Assembly: GCA_046260445.1 (NCBI GenBank) | Contig: JBHEPF010000169.1 | Coordinates: 1 to 24,399, forward strand | Source: F2B08 sp046260445 | GTDB taxonomy: Bacteria > Actinomycetota > Actinomycetes > Actinomycetales > Dermatophilaceae | Direction of reading: 5' to 3' | Length of the DNA: 24,399 bases | In this document: positions 17,769-24,399 of the stretch, piece by piece | How positions within the stretch are numbered: the stretch's first letter is position 1 | Layout: every line of letters begins with the position of its first letter | Notes under the pieces: generated by a model | The model's database searches: none | What the model was told of the DNA's origin: nothing | The model's input: the letters and a program-made list of their open reading frames with translations, nothing else | Translations under genes and position numbers: made by a program

Positions 17769-18215
17769 GCGATCACCCAGCCGCCGGCGTCGATGCAGGC
17801 GGAGTCGAGCCGACGCCTTGTCGGGGCCCGGCGGTCCGATCCCGGTCCAGGTCGGCCCGGCCACGGAGAGCCAGTTGATCTCCGGCGGCTGCTTGGCCCT
17901 GTTGTAGCCGAGGAAGACATAGAAAGCCCGGATGTGCGGGTCCTCCCAGCCCTCCGGTACCGCGCCGGTCACGCCGTCGATCGTGAAGACCCGCTGCTGG
18001 AAATCGATCGCCATCCCGAGATCGCGCCTGGTCGGGTACGGCACCGACGCTGTGGTGGCACTTGTCGTTGGTGCCTGTGCCGGCGCGGTCGTGGCGGAGT
18101 CTCCATCTGCGCTGTCGTCCGTGGTGCTGTTCGAGGCGCCGCAGCCGGACGCCACGAGGATGGCTGCAGTCATCGCGTAGAGCGCCGCCCGGGCGCCCCG
18201 CCTACTCCCGCGCAC
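17637..18215 (-). CDS. Putative lipoprotein, C-terminal third probably out of frame
   Basis: From a GTG at 18215 the protein begins with a basic n-region (VRGSRRGARAALYA), a hydrophobic stretch and the lipobox LVASGC, followed by a Ser/Thr/Asp/Ala-rich linker typical of surface lipoproteins. A folded part follows (DLGMAIDFQQRVFTIDGV, HIRAFYVFLGYNRA, INWLSVAGPTWTG) of no family I recognise. After about 17845 the frame becomes Arg-rich and unlike protein, while another minus frame gives DSACIDAGGWVIAHEV, so a frameshift there is likely. The last part overlaps the antisense ABM remnant. The GTG start lies 14 nt inside the end of the upstream exported-protein reading frame, so the two were probably co-translated. 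A truncated or decaying gene is the best reading. Confidence 0.45.
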   Translation of the reverse strand: MRGSRRGARAALYAMTAAILVASGCGASNSTTDDSADGDSATTAPAQAPTTSATTASVPYPTRRDLGMAIDFQQRVFTIDGVTGAVPEGWEDPHIRAFYVFLGYNRAKQPPEINWLSVAGPTWTGIGPPGPDKASARLRLHRRRRLGDRPRGRSAPSAHRNATRAPEPAQGLRCHAHHHRRSPGRPPSRRRS

Positions 18216-18436
18216 GGACCCGCTCCGGGATGACGTCGTGGTCGTCGGCGCTGGGCCGGTCCGGAGTGGTCTTCGCTGCTGTCTCGCCCGTAGCACCCAT
18301 CGTTCGCAAGGGGGTGTCGTCCGGCTCCTCCCAGAACGCCGTATGCGTCGTCTCGACTAGCTCGCCACAGCGGCTGGCGTTGACGTAGACCGTGGGGACG
18401 TAGCCGATGGTGCCATCCTCATTCCATCCGCCGTGG
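18202..18436 (-). pseudogene. Displaced C-terminal part of the exported repeat protein
   Basis: In a different minus frame from the main ORF, the sequence gives HGGWNEDGTIGYVPTVYVN, ASRCGELVETTHTAFWEE and then a polar tail ending at 18202. It continues the exported protein naturally after a one-base shift near 18430-18438. It contains a cysteine and looks folded, unlike the abrupt QVPRRME ending of the main frame. Confidence 0.5.
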
Positions 18437-19555
18437 GACCTGGTCCAGGCCGGTGTGCGCCCCGTGTGCCGGCCCGCCGAACCAGGAGCGCCAGTCGCTC
18501 TCGCCCTGTGCCACCGCATACGGGCTCGGCAGGACCCGCACCACGTCGGGTTCGTCGGTCCAGAGGACAGAATGCTCCACCACGCCCCAGTCCTGGGCGC
18601 CGGGGCTGTCCGGGTCGAAGTGGTCGGCGACGCCGACGACCCATCCGCCGGCCGACTGGCCGAAGACGCCGCTGAAGCCGCCGCCCGGAAGCAGGCCCAA
18701 CGACTCGATCCGCGCCGGCGCCGGCCAGCGGGCTCCCTCGGCGTGCCCGTCGAAGATGTCGCCGTACCAGGCGTTGCCGGCGGCCTGGCCACGATCGGTG
18801 ACCAGCCGAGCGTAAGTGTCCGCCCCAACCCCGGGGTTGCTCGCGAGCAGCGTCACGTCTCCGCGGGCCGACCACAGGGCACCCTGGGGCACGTGGAACC
18901 CGTAGTCGGGCAGGTAGTGGGCGTAGGAGCCCGCCACGGTCCGCTGGTTGTTGATCGCCCAGGCCTCGGCGACACCGTCCTCGCCGCCGGGCAGTACCCG
19001 TCCGGGCCGGTCGACACGAGGCCACCACGCGACGGCATCCGAGGTGAAGCCGCCGTAGGACACCGATCCGGCCGCCTCCCCTCGGTCGTTGATGCGGCGG
19101 ACGTAGATGCCCTCCGCGGCATCGTCGGTGTCCACCCAGGTGAGCCGCCCTGAGCGCAGGTCCTGCACCCACGCGCGCTCCCGCCCTGACTCGTCAACGG
19201 TGCTCTGGCCGTTGATCTGGCCCGACGCCGTCAGCTCGAACGCGATGTCCCATGCCGTCCCCGCCGGTCCGACCTGCACCGGCTGGGCATCCAGGCCGTA
19301 CCAAACGGCCGCTCGTCGGGCTTCAGTCCCGGAGTCGTCGGCCACGACGTAGCTGCCGTAGTAGACCGGGCCCATCCCCGGCACGACCTCAATGTCCATC
19401 ACCGTGCCCTCATAGGCCCCCTCGGGCCACACCATCGTCCTGACCTCATACACACCACTGGCGCCGCCATGGGCGTATCCCGCACCGGGTCCTGCGACAA
19501 GCCCCGTCCCTGCGAACGCCAGCGCCAGCGCCGTTGATGTACGTCGAAGATTCAT
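18419..19555 (-). CDS. Exported beta-repeat (HAF-like) protein, frameshifted near its C-terminus
   Basis: A 378-residue secreted protein with a clear Sec signal: MNLRRTST, a hydrophobic core ALALAFAGTGLVAG, and likely cleavage near GYA-HGG. The mature part has five loosely repeated units of about 45-55 residues containing patterns such as RINDRGEAAGSVSYG, AINNQRTVAGSYAHY, VTDRGQAAGNAWYG and AGGWVVGVADHF. These resemble the short HAF-type repeats of extracellular beta-propeller-like proteins. AGGAGG directly upstream supports the ATG at 19555. The frame ends at 18419, but protein-like sequence continues in another frame to 18202, so a one-base frameshift (biological or a sequencing error) truncated about 75 residues. 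The lipoprotein gene follows on the same strand. No enzymatic motif is seen, and the role is unknown. Confidence 0.7.
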   Translation of the reverse strand: MNLRRTSTALALAFAGTGLVAGPGAGYAHGGASGVYEVRTMVWPEGAYEGTVMDIEVVPGMGPVYYGSYVVADDSGTEARRAAVWYGLDAQPVQVGPAGTAWDIAFELTASGQINGQSTVDESGRERAWVQDLRSGRLTWVDTDDAAEGIYVRRINDRGEAAGSVSYGGFTSDAVAWWPRVDRPGRVLPGGEDGVAEAWAINNQRTVAGSYAHYLPDYGFHVPQGALWSARGDVTLLASNPGVGADTYARLVTDRGQAAGNAWYGDIFDGHAEGARWPAPARIESLGLLPGGGFSGVFGQSAGGWVVGVADHFDPDSPGAQDWGVVEHSVLWTDEPDVVRVLPSPYAVAQGESDWRSWFGGPAHGAHTGLDQVPRRME

Positions 19556-19784
19556 GGCCCCTCCTCAACTGTCGGCTCCGTCCCCTTGGAAGGAGCGTCC
19601 CCCCAATCGTCCCGGCGCGAGCCCGAACACAGCGAGGTGGCTCTTCCGCCACCTTGACGCCAGCCCACACCCAAGCCACCGACAGCGCAGAGGCGCCACC
19701 ACTTCGTTGGTCCCACAGTTGCGCCCGGCTCCCGGCGGAAGGACGCTCGTCTGGGACCGCGATCTCATCGCACGATCTCGGTAG

Positions 19785-20100
19785 CTACCGGATGCCTGGC
19801 TCATCACAGTTGGAGGGCACACCCTGCATTGTGAGGAGCCCCTGATCCACGAGGTCGACGAGTTGGGCACCGCCTCCGGTGACGTGCACCAGGCCACGTC
19901 GGCCGTCCGGTGAGATCGACCTGAACTACGGGGAGTCGTCCAAGGTCGCGTAGACCTCAAGTTCGCCGGTGTCCACGTCGAGCATCCCGACTTGCCCGTC
20001 ATCACTGCCCACCAGCACCCGGGCGGGTGTCCTCGTCGACGTCGAGCGTGTTGAAACCCGTGCCGCCGGGGGGACCGATGGCAGCTGCCTGCAGACCTCT
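19785..20100 (-). pseudogene. WD40/beta-propeller-like remnant
   Basis: The minus frame reads VLVGSDDGQVGMLDVDTGEL and EVYATLDDSP, a typical propeller blade. It then meets an in-frame TAG at 19926-19928 and continues FRSISPDGRRGLVHVTGGG and AQLVDLVDQGLL to a stop at 19785. The blade signature SISPDGRR after the stop shows that both parts belong to one gene. Upstream, a further repeat (GFNTLDVDED) lies in another frame. The remains are too short and broken to function, and were perhaps part of a larger WD40-containing regulator. From 19556 to 19784 I see no coding signal beyond the ribosome site of the exported protein gene. Confidence 0.45.
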
Positions 20101-20118
20101 GGTGCGTTAGCTATCGCC

Positions 20119-22452
20119 TCACAGATTGGGGTTGAGCTCTTCCATTCGGCCACCGCTGTGGATCGCCCGCCACACCCTCTGGGGCGTGCACGGCATGTCG
20201 ATGTGGGACACGTTGAGGTGCGAGAGTGCGTCGACGAGGGCGTTGTGGACCGCCGGGGTCGCCCCGATCGTTCCCGACTCGCCGATGCCCTTGGCGCCGA
20301 GCGGGTTGAGAGGGCTGTCGGTCTCGGTGTTGGATGCCTCGAAGCTGGGCAGGTCGGCCGCTGATGGGACGGTGTAGTCCATGAGGGTCGTCGTCAACGG
20401 GTTGCCGTTGGCGTCGTACTGCATCCACTCGTAGAGAGCCTGTGCCACTCCCTGCGCGATGCCGCCGTGTTGCTGGCCCCGCACGAGCAGTGGGTTGAGG
20501 ATCCGCCCGCAGTCGTCGACGGCGATGTGCCGCGTCAGCTCGACGTCGCCGGTTTCGGTGTCGACCTCGACGACTGCCACGTGCGCGCCGAAGGGGAACG
20601 TGGAGCTGCCACCGTCGAATGTGCCTTCGTGACGCAGTGGCCCGGGGTCGATTCCGTCCGGCAGCCGGGAGCTGTCGCGGGATGCTGCGGCCAGCTCGTG
20701 CCAGCTCACGACCGGGGCCGGGACCCCGGCGACGCTGAGCCCGCCGTCACCGACGACGATGTCGTCCGCGTTTGCCTCGAGGAGGTGGGCGGCGATCTGC
20801 TTGGCGTGAGCCAGCACCTCGGTCGAGGCCGCGTGCACCGCGTTGCCGGCGGTCTGCAGAGAACGCGAGCCCACTGTCCCGCCCCCGCTCGGGACCATCG
20901 CCGTGTCGGAGCTCACCAGCGTGACCCGCTCCAGCGGGATGCCGAGCAGCTCGTTGACGATCATCGCGAACGACGTGTGGTGGCCCTGACCGTGGGCGCT
21001 CGTGCCGACCGCCATCGTGGCCGACCCGTCGTCGTTGACCTCGACGGCGCCGTACTCGGTGTGGAGGCCCAGCGGCGCGGTCACTTCGACGTAGGCCGAC
21101 ACCCCGATGCCAAGCGCGACCGGATCGCGTGCCGCCCGTCGCCGGGCCTGCTCGCTGCGCAGCTCGTCGTAGCCCGCCGCGGCCAGGGCTGCATCGAGTG
21201 CCTTGGCGTACTCGCCGGAGTCGTACTGGCCTCCGGTCGTGGTGGTGAGCGGGAACGCTGCGGGGTCGAGGAAGTTGCGGCGACGCAGCTCGACCGGATC
21301 GGTGCCGGTCTGGTCGGCCGCCACGTCGATGACGCGTTCGATGAGCTGGGCGGCCTCGGGTCGACCGGCACCGCGGTAGGCGCCGACCGTCGTGGTGTTG
21401 GTGGCCACCGAGGTCGCCCGGAAGCGGACCTTGGGGATGTCGTACACGCCCACGGCCATGACCTGCGTTAGCAGCGGCAGCACGGCGCCGAGGGCGGGGT
21501 ACGCTCCCGCGTTGGCGACGACGGTGGCGTCGAGGCCGACGAACCTGCCGTCACGGTCGAGGCCGAGCTTGGCCGTCATCGTTTGGTCGCGCCCGTGGAC
21601 GAGGGAGAGCATGTCCTCCGAGCGTGTCGGCGTCCACTTCACGGGTCGACCCAGCGCCAGCGCCGCCTTGGCGGCAATCAGGTACTCGACGTACACGGCA
21701 GCCTTGGGCCCGAACCCGCCGCCGACCCACGGGCAGACGACTCGCACCGCATCGAGATCGAGGCCGAGCGCCCCAGCGAGAACGGGATGGATCGAGTGCG
21801 GTGCTTGGTGCGACACCCACGCCGTCAGCGACCTCTCCATCGAGTCGCCCGGGACCATGAGGCAGCCGTTGGTCTCCATCGGCGCGCCCACCAGCCGCTG
21901 GCTCACCATCGACACCTCGGCCACGACGTCGGCGCCCTGCAGCGGATCCACGTCCTCGCCGAAGCCGGTGGTGAAGCACACGTTCGTGCCTGCGTCCGGG
22001 AACAGCACCGGGGCGCCCTCGGCCAGGGCGCCGGGCCCGTCGACCACGGCGGGCAGAGGGTCGATGTCGACAACGACGGTCTCGGCCGCGTCGATCGACT
22101 CCGCGCGCGTCGTGGCCACGACCGCGGCGACGATGTCGCCCACGAAGCGGACCGTCTCGCCGGCGAACGGTGGCCGGTTGAACATCTCGGGGATCACGGG
22201 CAAGCTCCGCAACGGGCGCAAGCCGAGGTCATTGCCGGCGTGGTAGACAGCTAGCACGCCGGGCATCGATACCGCCTCGGCGTCATCGACAGTGCGGACC
22301 ATGCCGTGGGCGATGGACGAGCGAACGAACGCGACGTGAGCAGCTCCCTCGGCGACGAGGTCGTCAACGTACCTCGCCGCGCCTGTCAGCAACGCCCGGT
22401 CCTCCAGCCGTCGCACCGGATTGCCGAGTATCGACCCACCTGCCTCAGCCAC
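20119..22452 (-). CDS. CoxL/XdhB-type molybdopterin-binding hydroxylase large subunit
   Basis: A 777-residue large subunit of the xanthine oxidase/CO dehydrogenase family. It opens with ILGNPVRRLEDRALLTGAARYVDDL, the standard start of the aldehyde-oxidase a/b hammerhead domain. Mo-pterin contacts include VGGGFGPKAA near residue 242, GAYRGAGRPEA near 355, SAHGQGHH, and GAKGIGESG near 720 with the catalytic glutamate. The CO-oxidising form I active-site loop AYRCSFR is absent; AYRGAGR is the form II type, so CO is not the expected substrate. The start is taken as the GTG at 22452; the frame upstream is Ser/Arg-rich and lacks character. Medium (FAD) and small (2Fe-2S) subunits normally adjoin, but none is present here. 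It lacks the fused Fe-S domain of the other molybdenum hydroxylase in this window. Substrate unknown. Confidence 0.88.
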   Translation of the reverse strand: MAEAGGSILGNPVRRLEDRALLTGAARYVDDLVAEGAAHVAFVRSSIAHGMVRTVDDAEAVSMPGVLAVYHAGNDLGLRPLRSLPVIPEMFNRPPFAGETVRFVGDIVAAVVATTRAESIDAAETVVVDIDPLPAVVDGPGALAEGAPVLFPDAGTNVCFTTGFGEDVDPLQGADVVAEVSMVSQRLVGAPMETNGCLMVPGDSMERSLTAWVSHQAPHSIHPVLAGALGLDLDAVRVVCPWVGGGFGPKAAVYVEYLIAAKAALALGRPVKWTPTRSEDMLSLVHGRDQTMTAKLGLDRDGRFVGLDATVVANAGAYPALGAVLPLLTQVMAVGVYDIPKVRFRATSVATNTTTVGAYRGAGRPEAAQLIERVIDVAADQTGTDPVELRRRNFLDPAAFPLTTTTGGQYDSGEYAKALDAALAAAGYDELRSEQARRRAARDPVALGIGVSAYVEVTAPLGLHTEYGAVEVNDDGSATMAVGTSAHGQGHHTSFAMIVNELLGIPLERVTLVSSDTAMVPSGGGTVGSRSLQTAGNAVHAASTEVLAHAKQIAAHLLEANADDIVVGDGGLSVAGVPAPVVSWHELAAASRDSSRLPDGIDPGPLRHEGTFDGGSSTFPFGAHVAVVEVDTETGDVELTRHIAVDDCGRILNPLLVRGQQHGGIAQGVAQALYEWMQYDANGNPLTTTLMDYTVPSAADLPSFEASNTETDSPLNPLGAKGIGESGTIGATPAVHNALVDALSHLNVSHIDMPCTPQRVWRAIHSGGRMEELNPNL

Positions 22453-22708
22453 TGACGTCCCCAGCCGTCTCGGCGTACCGCCGCGTCCGGAGCCTACCGA
22501 GGGTCTCGGTTGTCTGAGTCGCGGTAGGTTTGCTGCTCCCAGGCGAGTCCACGGACGGGCCCGTAGTCTCGTCGGACCCGCGTGGCGTGTTGTGTCCGAC
22601 GCCTTCCCCCGAGACTCCTCGACGGGCGAGCACGACCGCGAGCCCGAGGACAACGAGCCCGAGGATGAAGACAACCCACCACATCTTCGCAGTGACGACC
22701 CACCACAT
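22445..22708 (-). CDS. Small single-pass membrane protein
   Basis: An 87-residue product with one obvious transmembrane helix (WWVVFILGLVVLGLAVVLA, then RRG), followed by a Ser/Thr/Gly-rich hydrophilic tail ending LGRLRTRRYAETAGDV, faintly like a SHOCT tail. The start is uncertain: an 8-residue in-frame duplication (MWWVVTAK) supplies ATGs at 22708 and 22684, and the frame is open back to an ATG at 22759. I chose 22708, whose 5' context precedes the duplication. The 3' end overlaps the GTG of the CoxL-type gene by 8 nt, suggesting translational coupling. Function unknown. Confidence 0.45.
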   Translation of the reverse strand: MWWVVTAKMWWVVFILGLVVLGLAVVLARRGVSGEGVGHNTPRGSDETTGPSVDSPGSSKPTATQTTETLGRLRTRRYAETAGDVSG

Positions 22709-22718
22709 CTTGGCAGTG
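22674..22718. repeat. 24-bp-period tandem duplication
   Basis: Two 21-bp units (22674-22694 and 22698-22718) differ at one base and are separated by ACG, so the period is 24 nt. On the minus strand this duplicates eight codons (AKMWWVVT) in frame at the membrane protein's start. Confidence 0.85.
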
Positions 22719-22759
22719 TGGCAGATCCGGTGGGCAGAGATCCGGTAGCGCCGGATCAA

Positions 22760-23224
22760 ACTGAAGCCGTGGTGTTCTTCACCTCGACCTGTGCGGCCAC
22801 GGGGCCAGAATGATCAGGGTGGAGAACGCAGTGGACACGCACCACGATCGTGATCAGTGCTGAGGACTTCTGCAGTGCGGCGGCTGAGCGGCGGTGGGGT
22901 CGGCCGCCCTGACCGTCGTCCAGACCGCTGTGAGCGTGGTGAAAACCGCCGGCCGAGACGTGCCTGAGGCCTTCGAACTCATGCAACGCTCCCCAGCGCT
23001 GAGACTGCGACGACGCCCGAATGCCGCCGGTATGGGGCACCCCAGGCTTGAGAGGTCGTTCGTGGGCATCGGGCTGCGAGCCGACATCACGAAAGCGGGG
23101 CAGCCCTGTCAGGTGTCGCGTAGCCGCCGCACGATCTCGTCGTGGAGCCTGTGGTCGGTGGGTTGCCAACGGCGGGTTCACCCATGGGGTTACGGTGGCC
23201 TGCCGCCTGTGGCAGGCTCCCGCT
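22760..23224. other. Intergenic stretch with no supported gene
   Basis: Frames exist on both strands, but all are Arg/Pro/Ser-rich or lack starts with ribosome sites. No tRNA, repeat array or strong hairpin was seen. Short patches on the minus strand, such as the region around 23020-23100, could be relics that I cannot identify. Confidence 0.5.
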
Positions 23225-24055
23225 ATGACCACCGTTGGCACCGTTGTGGGAACCGTGGTGCAGATCAACCGTTTCCCGGTGAAGTCGATGCAGGGTGAGT
23301 CCGTCGAATCGGTGGCCGTCGACGAGAACGGCATCGTCGGCGATCGCACCTGGGCGCTGCGTGACGTCGAGACCGACAAGTTGGTCAGCGCCAAGCGCCC
23401 GCGCCTGTGGCGGGCGATGCTCGACTGCCGAGCCACCGGGACGGGGGGCGACGTCATCGTCGACCTTCCAGGGAGTCAGGCCCTCGGGATCACCGATCCG
23501 GCCCTTCCGGAGGCACTGCGAGGCCTCCTCGGCCGAGCGGTGGCCGTCGAAGCGGCGATGACGCCTGGCCAGGGGGTCTATGACTCGGACTGGCCCGAGA
23601 TCGACGGCGTCGACCTGTCTGGAGAGCTGGAGCTGCCCACCAACCTCACCGGTGAGGGCACGTCGTTCATTGATCTCGGGGTGCTGCACCTGCTCACCAC
23701 GGCGAGCCTCGACACCCTCGCCGACATTGGACCGGACACGGCGGCGGACGCCAGGCGGTTCCGACCGAGCATCATCATCGAGACGCCCGATTTCGACGGC
23801 TTCGCCGAGGACGCCTGGCAGGGTCGCGCCGCGCGCATCGGCGAGATCGAGATCGTGGTCGGTCACCCCGCACCCCGGTGTGTGATGACCACGCTCCAAC
23901 AGGGCGATCTGCCAGCCGAGCGTGGCGTGCTCACCACGCTCGCCGCACATCACCGGGTGAGCACCTCGCTCGGTACCTTCGCCTGCCTGGGCGCCTATGC
24001 CACGGTGCGCCACCCCGGCCGTCTCCACCTCGGGGACTCCGTCGAACTGTGCTGA
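23225..24055 (+). CDS. MOSC-domain protein (YcbX/mARC-like)
   Basis: A 276-residue protein with an N-terminal MOSC beta-barrel (residues about 8-110, INRFPVKSMQGE through GIVGDRTWALRD) and a C-terminal MOSC domain (about 125-276). The characteristic arginine-rich stretch DARRFRPSIIIETP and the conserved cysteine C219 in PAPRCVMTTL are present. In mARC and YcbX the equivalent cysteine ligates the molybdenum of the cofactor, and these enzymes reduce N-hydroxylated compounds with a ferredoxin-type partner. Here no C-terminal 2Fe-2S domain is attached, unlike E. coli YcbX of about 370 residues, so a separate electron donor would be needed. The ATG at 23225 begins a run of family-like sequence; the ribosome site is weak. 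It is isolated, but lies near the CoxL-type molybdenum enzyme, a sensible though not proven association. Confidence 0.88.
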   Translation: MTTVGTVVGTVVQINRFPVKSMQGESVESVAVDENGIVGDRTWALRDVETDKLVSAKRPRLWRAMLDCRATGTGGDVIVDLPGSQALGITDPALPEALRGLLGRAVAVEAAMTPGQGVYDSDWPEIDGVDLSGELELPTNLTGEGTSFIDLGVLHLLTTASLDTLADIGPDTAADARRFRPSIIIETPDFDGFAEDAWQGRAARIGEIEIVVGHPAPRCVMTTLQQGDLPAERGVLTTLAAHHRVSTSLGTFACLGAYATVRHPGRLHLGDSVELC

Positions 24056-24263
24056 TCCCGACCCAGCCTTTCCCGGGACGACCTGGCTGAAGCGATGCCA
24101 CACCGAGCAGCACCTCTTCCCAGTAGGTGATCTCCCTACCAGCGACGATGGTCAACTTCCGGAGTGACGCAGCGCATGGTGGCGGTGCGACGCGGAAGCT
24201 GAACGCTCGGACTCGACGTGAGGCGACCTCGCGGGGCCGTTTGCTGGAGCGAGACACGACGGA

Positions 24264-24294
24264 GACGGCCCCGGCCGCGGGGGCCGGGGCCGTC
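24264..24294 (-). terminator. Strong GC hairpin downstream of the right-edge gene
   Basis: A perfect 13-bp stem (24264-24276 with 24282-24294) and a 5-nt loop, 20 nt past the stop of the leftward gene at the right edge. There is no T-tract, but the stem is the strongest in the window and is well placed for termination of that gene. Confidence 0.7.
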
Positions 24295-24313
24295 GTGGTG
24301 GCCGCCGGATCGG

Positions 24314-24399
24314 TCACCGCTGGGGGACCCAGGTCGGGGCCGGGACGCCGTTTCCGGTGAGGTTGTCGCAGCGGGTGAACTGCTGGCCGACTCGTTCGA
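24314..24399 (-). CDS. C-terminal end of a leftward gene cut by the window edge
   Basis: The last 27 codons of a minus-strand gene end at 24314 (reading RVGQQFTRCDNLTGNGV and PAPTWVPQR). This is too short to assign, although the Cys-Asp-Asn and Trp-Val-Pro pattern with a polar tail suggests an exported protein. The hairpin immediately downstream supports a genuine gene end. Between 24056 and 24263 no gene was recognised. Confidence 0.5.
   Translation of the reverse strand, partial: ERVGQQFTRCDNLTGNGVPAPTWVPQR

Noticed and set aside
20119..22452. CO dehydrogenase (form I CoxL) assignment
   Set aside because: The active-site loop reads AYRGAGR rather than AYRCSFR, so aerobic CO oxidation is not supported.

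Overview
The window reads as chromosomal DNA of a high-GC actinobacterium. Genes are dense, third codon positions are strongly GC-rich, GTG starts are common, several ribosome sites are AGGAGG-like, and long antisense shadow ORFs lie opposite most genes. The species cannot be resolved from the sequence alone.

Left flank (1-3770): a decayed region. It holds an IS3-family orfB with an intact DDE triad, the 3' stub of a GNAT acetyltransferase, and a VOC/PhnB-like gene broken twice, once by a 29-bp tandem duplication near its start and once by an internally deleted IS110-type transposase. A weak ORF and a small helical protein of unknown function follow.

Core (3772-17454): eight well-preserved genes forming a compact version of the E. 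coli ygeW-ygeX-ygeY / ygfK-ssnA-hyuA-xdhD group. Two run leftward: ygeW carbamoyltransferase-like, then ygeY M20 hydrolase. Six run rightward from an 82-bp divergent gap: ygeX 2,3-diaminopropionate ammonia-lyase, an uncharacterised 505-residue PLP enzyme, ygfK FAD/Fe-S oxidoreductase, ssnA aminohydrolase, a hydantoinase/dihydropyrimidinase, and an 850-residue fused Fe-S/molybdopterin hydroxylase of the XdhD type. The last four are closely spaced, with GTGA and ATGA stop/start overlaps. Family knowledge links this gene set to oxygen-independent breakdown of purines and urate. The likely division of labour is purine hydroxylation or reduction (XdhD with YgfK), ring opening (SsnA, hydantoinase), carbamoyl and peptide-like bond processing (YgeW, YgeY), and ammonia release from diaminopropionate (YgeX). 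No transporter, regulator, selenium-insertion factor or separate FAD subunit of the hydroxylase lies in the window.

Right flank (17455-24399): decay resumes with an antibiotic-biosynthesis-monooxygenase remnant abutting a lipoprotein gene, a frameshifted exported repeat protein and a WD40-like remnant. Then come an orphan CoxL-type molybdenum hydroxylase large subunit overlapped by a small membrane ORF, a MOSC-domain protein, and the last 27 codons of a leftward gene followed by a strong hairpin.

The most notable system is the purine-degradation-type cluster with its extra PLP enzyme, set between pseudogene-rich flanks.
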